A stretch of 64,000 bases of DNA from Halobacillus amylolyticus (GTDB lineage Bacteria > Bacillota > Bacilli > Bacillales > Halobacillaceae), in assembly GCF_022921115.1 (NCBI RefSeq), contig NZ_CP095075.1, forward strand, positions 4,090,098 to 4,154,097, read 5' to 3'. Both the position numbers and the translations under genes were made by a program. The notes under the pieces are model-generated. The model saw nothing but the letters and a program-made list of their open reading frames with translations. It did no database searches and was not told the DNA's origin. The stretch's first letter is position 1, and the number at the start of each line of letters is the position of its first letter. Of the stretch, positions 62,358-64,000 are shown one piece after another.

Positions 62358-63293
62358 GTGGAACCCATTCAAAAGTCATTACAAAAATGGATGCGAAATC
62401 ATAAGCAATTTCAGCAACGGTTCAATCAAATGAAACAAGAGGTTCTCCAGTCACCAGAGATTAAGAACCTAGTCAGTGAACATCCTTCATTAACGAACTC
62501 GGAAGTTGAGAAGCAGTTAATTAAACTTTATGAATATCAGTCACAGTCGAAGAATTGTGAAAAGTGCCCTTCCCGTGAAGCGTGCATCAATATCTTACCA
62601 GGCCACGTACCCCAGGCAGAAGTAGTGGGTACAGAGATAAAGCTTGTTTATAATAAATGCCGCAGAGAGAGAAAGCAGGAACATCACCGTAAACAGCGTT
62701 CCTTAATAAGCAGTCTTCATATGCCGAAGGAAATTTTAGAAGCTAAGATCGATCGTTTAGATTTCAAGGATGATGACAGGGCGCAGGCTGTTCAGAGTAC
62801 GGTTCAATATCTTGAAGGAATTGATGAGCAGCTTCCGAGCAAGGGGTTATACTTTCATGGTCCTTTTGGGGTGGGGAAGACGTATTTCCTTGGTGTAATT
62901 GCTAATGAATTAAGCGAGAAGAATATTGCCTCTATGATCATTTATATGCCTGAGTTTGTTCGAGAAATAAAAGCTTCGATTAAAAATGACTCGATGAACG
63001 ACAAGATCGAGGCATTTAAGAAAACACCTGTGCTTATGCTCGATGATATAGGTGCCGAATCCCAATCCGCCTGGTTCAGGGATGAAGTACTTGGATCGAT
63101 TTTACAATATCGGATGATGGAACGTCTTCCTGTATTTTTCACTTCCAATTATACGCTTAATGAACTCGAAAAAGTGTTAATGACAAGTAATAGAGGAGAC
63201 ACTGATCAAGTTAAAGCACAGCGTATTACTGAACGAATCCATCAATTAAGTGACATGGTGCCCGTCTATGGACAAAATAGAAGGGGATCCTAA
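62358..63293 (+). CDS. dnaI: Primosomal protein DnaI (helicase loader)
   Basis: AAA+ ATPase that loads the DnaC helicase. The 311-residue product has an N-terminal zinc-binding helicase-interaction region (C-x2-C and later cysteines in NCEKCPSREAC and NKCRRE), Walker A GPFGVGKT (168-175) and Walker B VLMLDDIGAES. I chose the GTG at 62358 (MEPIQKSL), matching the family N-terminus and length; GTGs at 62346 and 62349 are closer to the ribosome site and cannot be excluded. Confidence 0.95.
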   Translation: MEPIQKSLQKWMRNHKQFQQRFNQMKQEVLQSPEIKNLVSEHPSLTNSEVEKQLIKLYEYQSQSKNCEKCPSREACINILPGHVPQAEVVGTEIKLVYNKCRRERKQEHHRKQRSLISSLHMPKEILEAKIDRLDFKDDDRAQAVQSTVQYLEGIDEQLPSKGLYFHGPFGVGKTYFLGVIANELSEKNIASMIIYMPEFVREIKASIKNDSMNDKIEAFKKTPVLMLDDIGAESQSAWFRDEVLGSILQYRMMERLPVFFTSNYTLNELEKVLMTSNRGDTDQVKAQRITERIHQLSDMVPVYGQNRRGS

Positions 63294-63399
63294 CTAAGAC
63301 AATTAGGCATGTTTACTCTCATCACATCATATGTATAAGACGTAATATATTTATTACCTACTAAAGTGGGGACGTTTTTTGTGATGAGGGGGAAGTGTG

Positions 63400-64000
63400 T
63401 TGGTATGTATACAATTTTCCAGTCGAAAAGTAGCTTTTTACTTTCACCAAGTGATAACAGAACTTCAAATAGATAATTCCTGCTCTTGGCATGTTAAGGA
63501 GATCGCTCATAACAAGTTGTTAATTGAAACAGTGCTTCCTATGAGGGATGTCTACAGTGATTTCGTCCGCAGTGTGACTAGAGTGATAACTGATCAAAAG
63601 TTGACTCCATGGACGGAAGGCGTGCTAAAACATGTATTTCACTATAAAGAGACCCAGGAAATTAAGCGAATACTAGAATTGTCCTGTGAGCTTAGGCTGA
63701 ATCCTCCAGAAGGCATCGTATTTCCTATGATGGAATATGAGATTGACCAGTGTGTGAAGGACAAGCTTGTGGACCGTTTTTATGTAGACTTCGACTGGCT
63801 AAGTGCTGTTTGTTTGGAAGAGGTATATGATCAATTGTTGGATTTTACTGGTAAAGTATTAGATGAGTATAAACTAGAAGAAGCTCATCAGTTGATGGTT
63901 GATTCATGGCGGAGAGGGATCAATAACAGAGATACGGGGGTGCAGATCCTTCATGTGATCAGTGATTATGACCTTCACTATTATCATGCAGAAGGAAATG
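63400..64000 (+). CDS. ytxC: Putative sporulation protein YtxC, partial
   Basis: An open frame runs from here to the window edge without a stop, about 200 codons (QFSSRKVAFYFHQVITEL ... YDQLLDFTGKVLDEY ... ISDYDLHYYHAEGN). It follows dnaI in the place of B. subtilis ytxC and has the mixed helical character of that family; function unknown. GAGGGGGAAG precedes the TTG at 63400 by a good distance; a GTG at 63397 is possible. The 3' end is outside the window. Confidence 0.8.
   Translation, partial: MVCIQFSSRKVAFYFHQVITELQIDNSCSWHVKEIAHNKLLIETVLPMRDVYSDFVRSVTRVITDQKLTPWTEGVLKHVFHYKETQEIKRILELSCELRLNPPEGIVFPMMEYEIDQCVKDKLVDRFYVDFDWLSAVCLEEVYDQLLDFTGKVLDEYKLEEAHQLMVDSWRRGINNRDTGVQILHVISDYDLHYYHAEGN

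Overview
This window is a chromosomal segment from a low-to-moderate GC, spore-forming Firmicute of the family Bacillaceae. The evidence is gene order and content. The run tyrS, rpsD, dgcP(ytrP), ytsP, refZ, hisJ, ezrA, iscS, thiI ... ackA ... dnaE, ytsJ, accDA, pfkA, pyk, fxsA, ytvI, citZ, icd, mdh, phoPR, polA, mutM, ytaF, coaE, gapB, speD, nrdR, dnaB, dnaI, ytxC closely follows the Bacillus subtilis tyrS-to-thrS region. Start codons (ATG, TTG, GTG) sit behind strong AGGAGG-type ribosome sites, and sporulation genes (ytrHI, ytvI, ytaF, ytxC, refZ) are present. A halophilic genus such as Halobacillus is my guess from general protein flavour and repeat types; this is inference, and no 16S sequence is present.

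Layout. 1-16 kb: T-box-controlled tyrS, S4-autoregulated rpsD, the c-di-GMP enzyme DgcP, methionine sulfoxide reductase, refZ/hisJ, ezrA, the tRNA-thiolation pair iscS-thiI, an amidohydrolase, NAD kinase, ytxK and CcpA-activated ackA. 16-22 kb is more accessory: a decapitated MFS transporter, a truncated 29-codon gene, an EcsC-family gene, moaB, uspA, an atypical SDR (ytkK) and ald. 22-27 kb is an envelope-stress-like cluster: DUF4178, PspA, DUF4247, DUF350, then a seven-TM aminopropyltransferase and a UPF0173 hydrolase. It is preceded by a good match to an ECF SigW-type promoter. 27-48 kb is core metabolism and replication: ytoI, nrnA, ytrHI, dnaE, malic enzyme, a FadR-type regulator, accDA, pfkA-pyk, fxsA, ytvI, citZ-icd-mdh and a MaoC-like protein. 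48-64 kb: phoPR, polA-mutM-ytaF-coaE, gapB, speD, an IS3-family insertion, nrdR-dnaB-dnaI and the start of ytxC.

Mobile and repeated DNA. There is one apparently intact IS3/IS150-type element, with a canonical A6G frameshift site. It has landed inside an array of 21-nt repeats. A decayed IS605-type tnpB tail with its right-end hairpin lies just upstream of phoP. Several Bacillaceae-type intergenic repeats occur, including two inverted copies of a MITE-like element that bracket the malic-enzyme gene. I found no CRISPR array, prophage, rRNA or intact tRNA.

How it fits together. Carbon flow genes dominate: lower glycolysis, gluconeogenic GapB with CcpN-type sites, TCA branch, malic enzyme and acetyl-CoA carboxylase. 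A FadR/GntR regulator gene lies between ytsJ and accD, and a perfect GGTC-A-GACC palindrome lies right after the ytsJ promoter, so regulator and operator may be a matched pair. The most interesting candidate system is the PspA/DUF350/DUF4178/DUF4247 cluster with the membrane-bound aminopropyltransferase.
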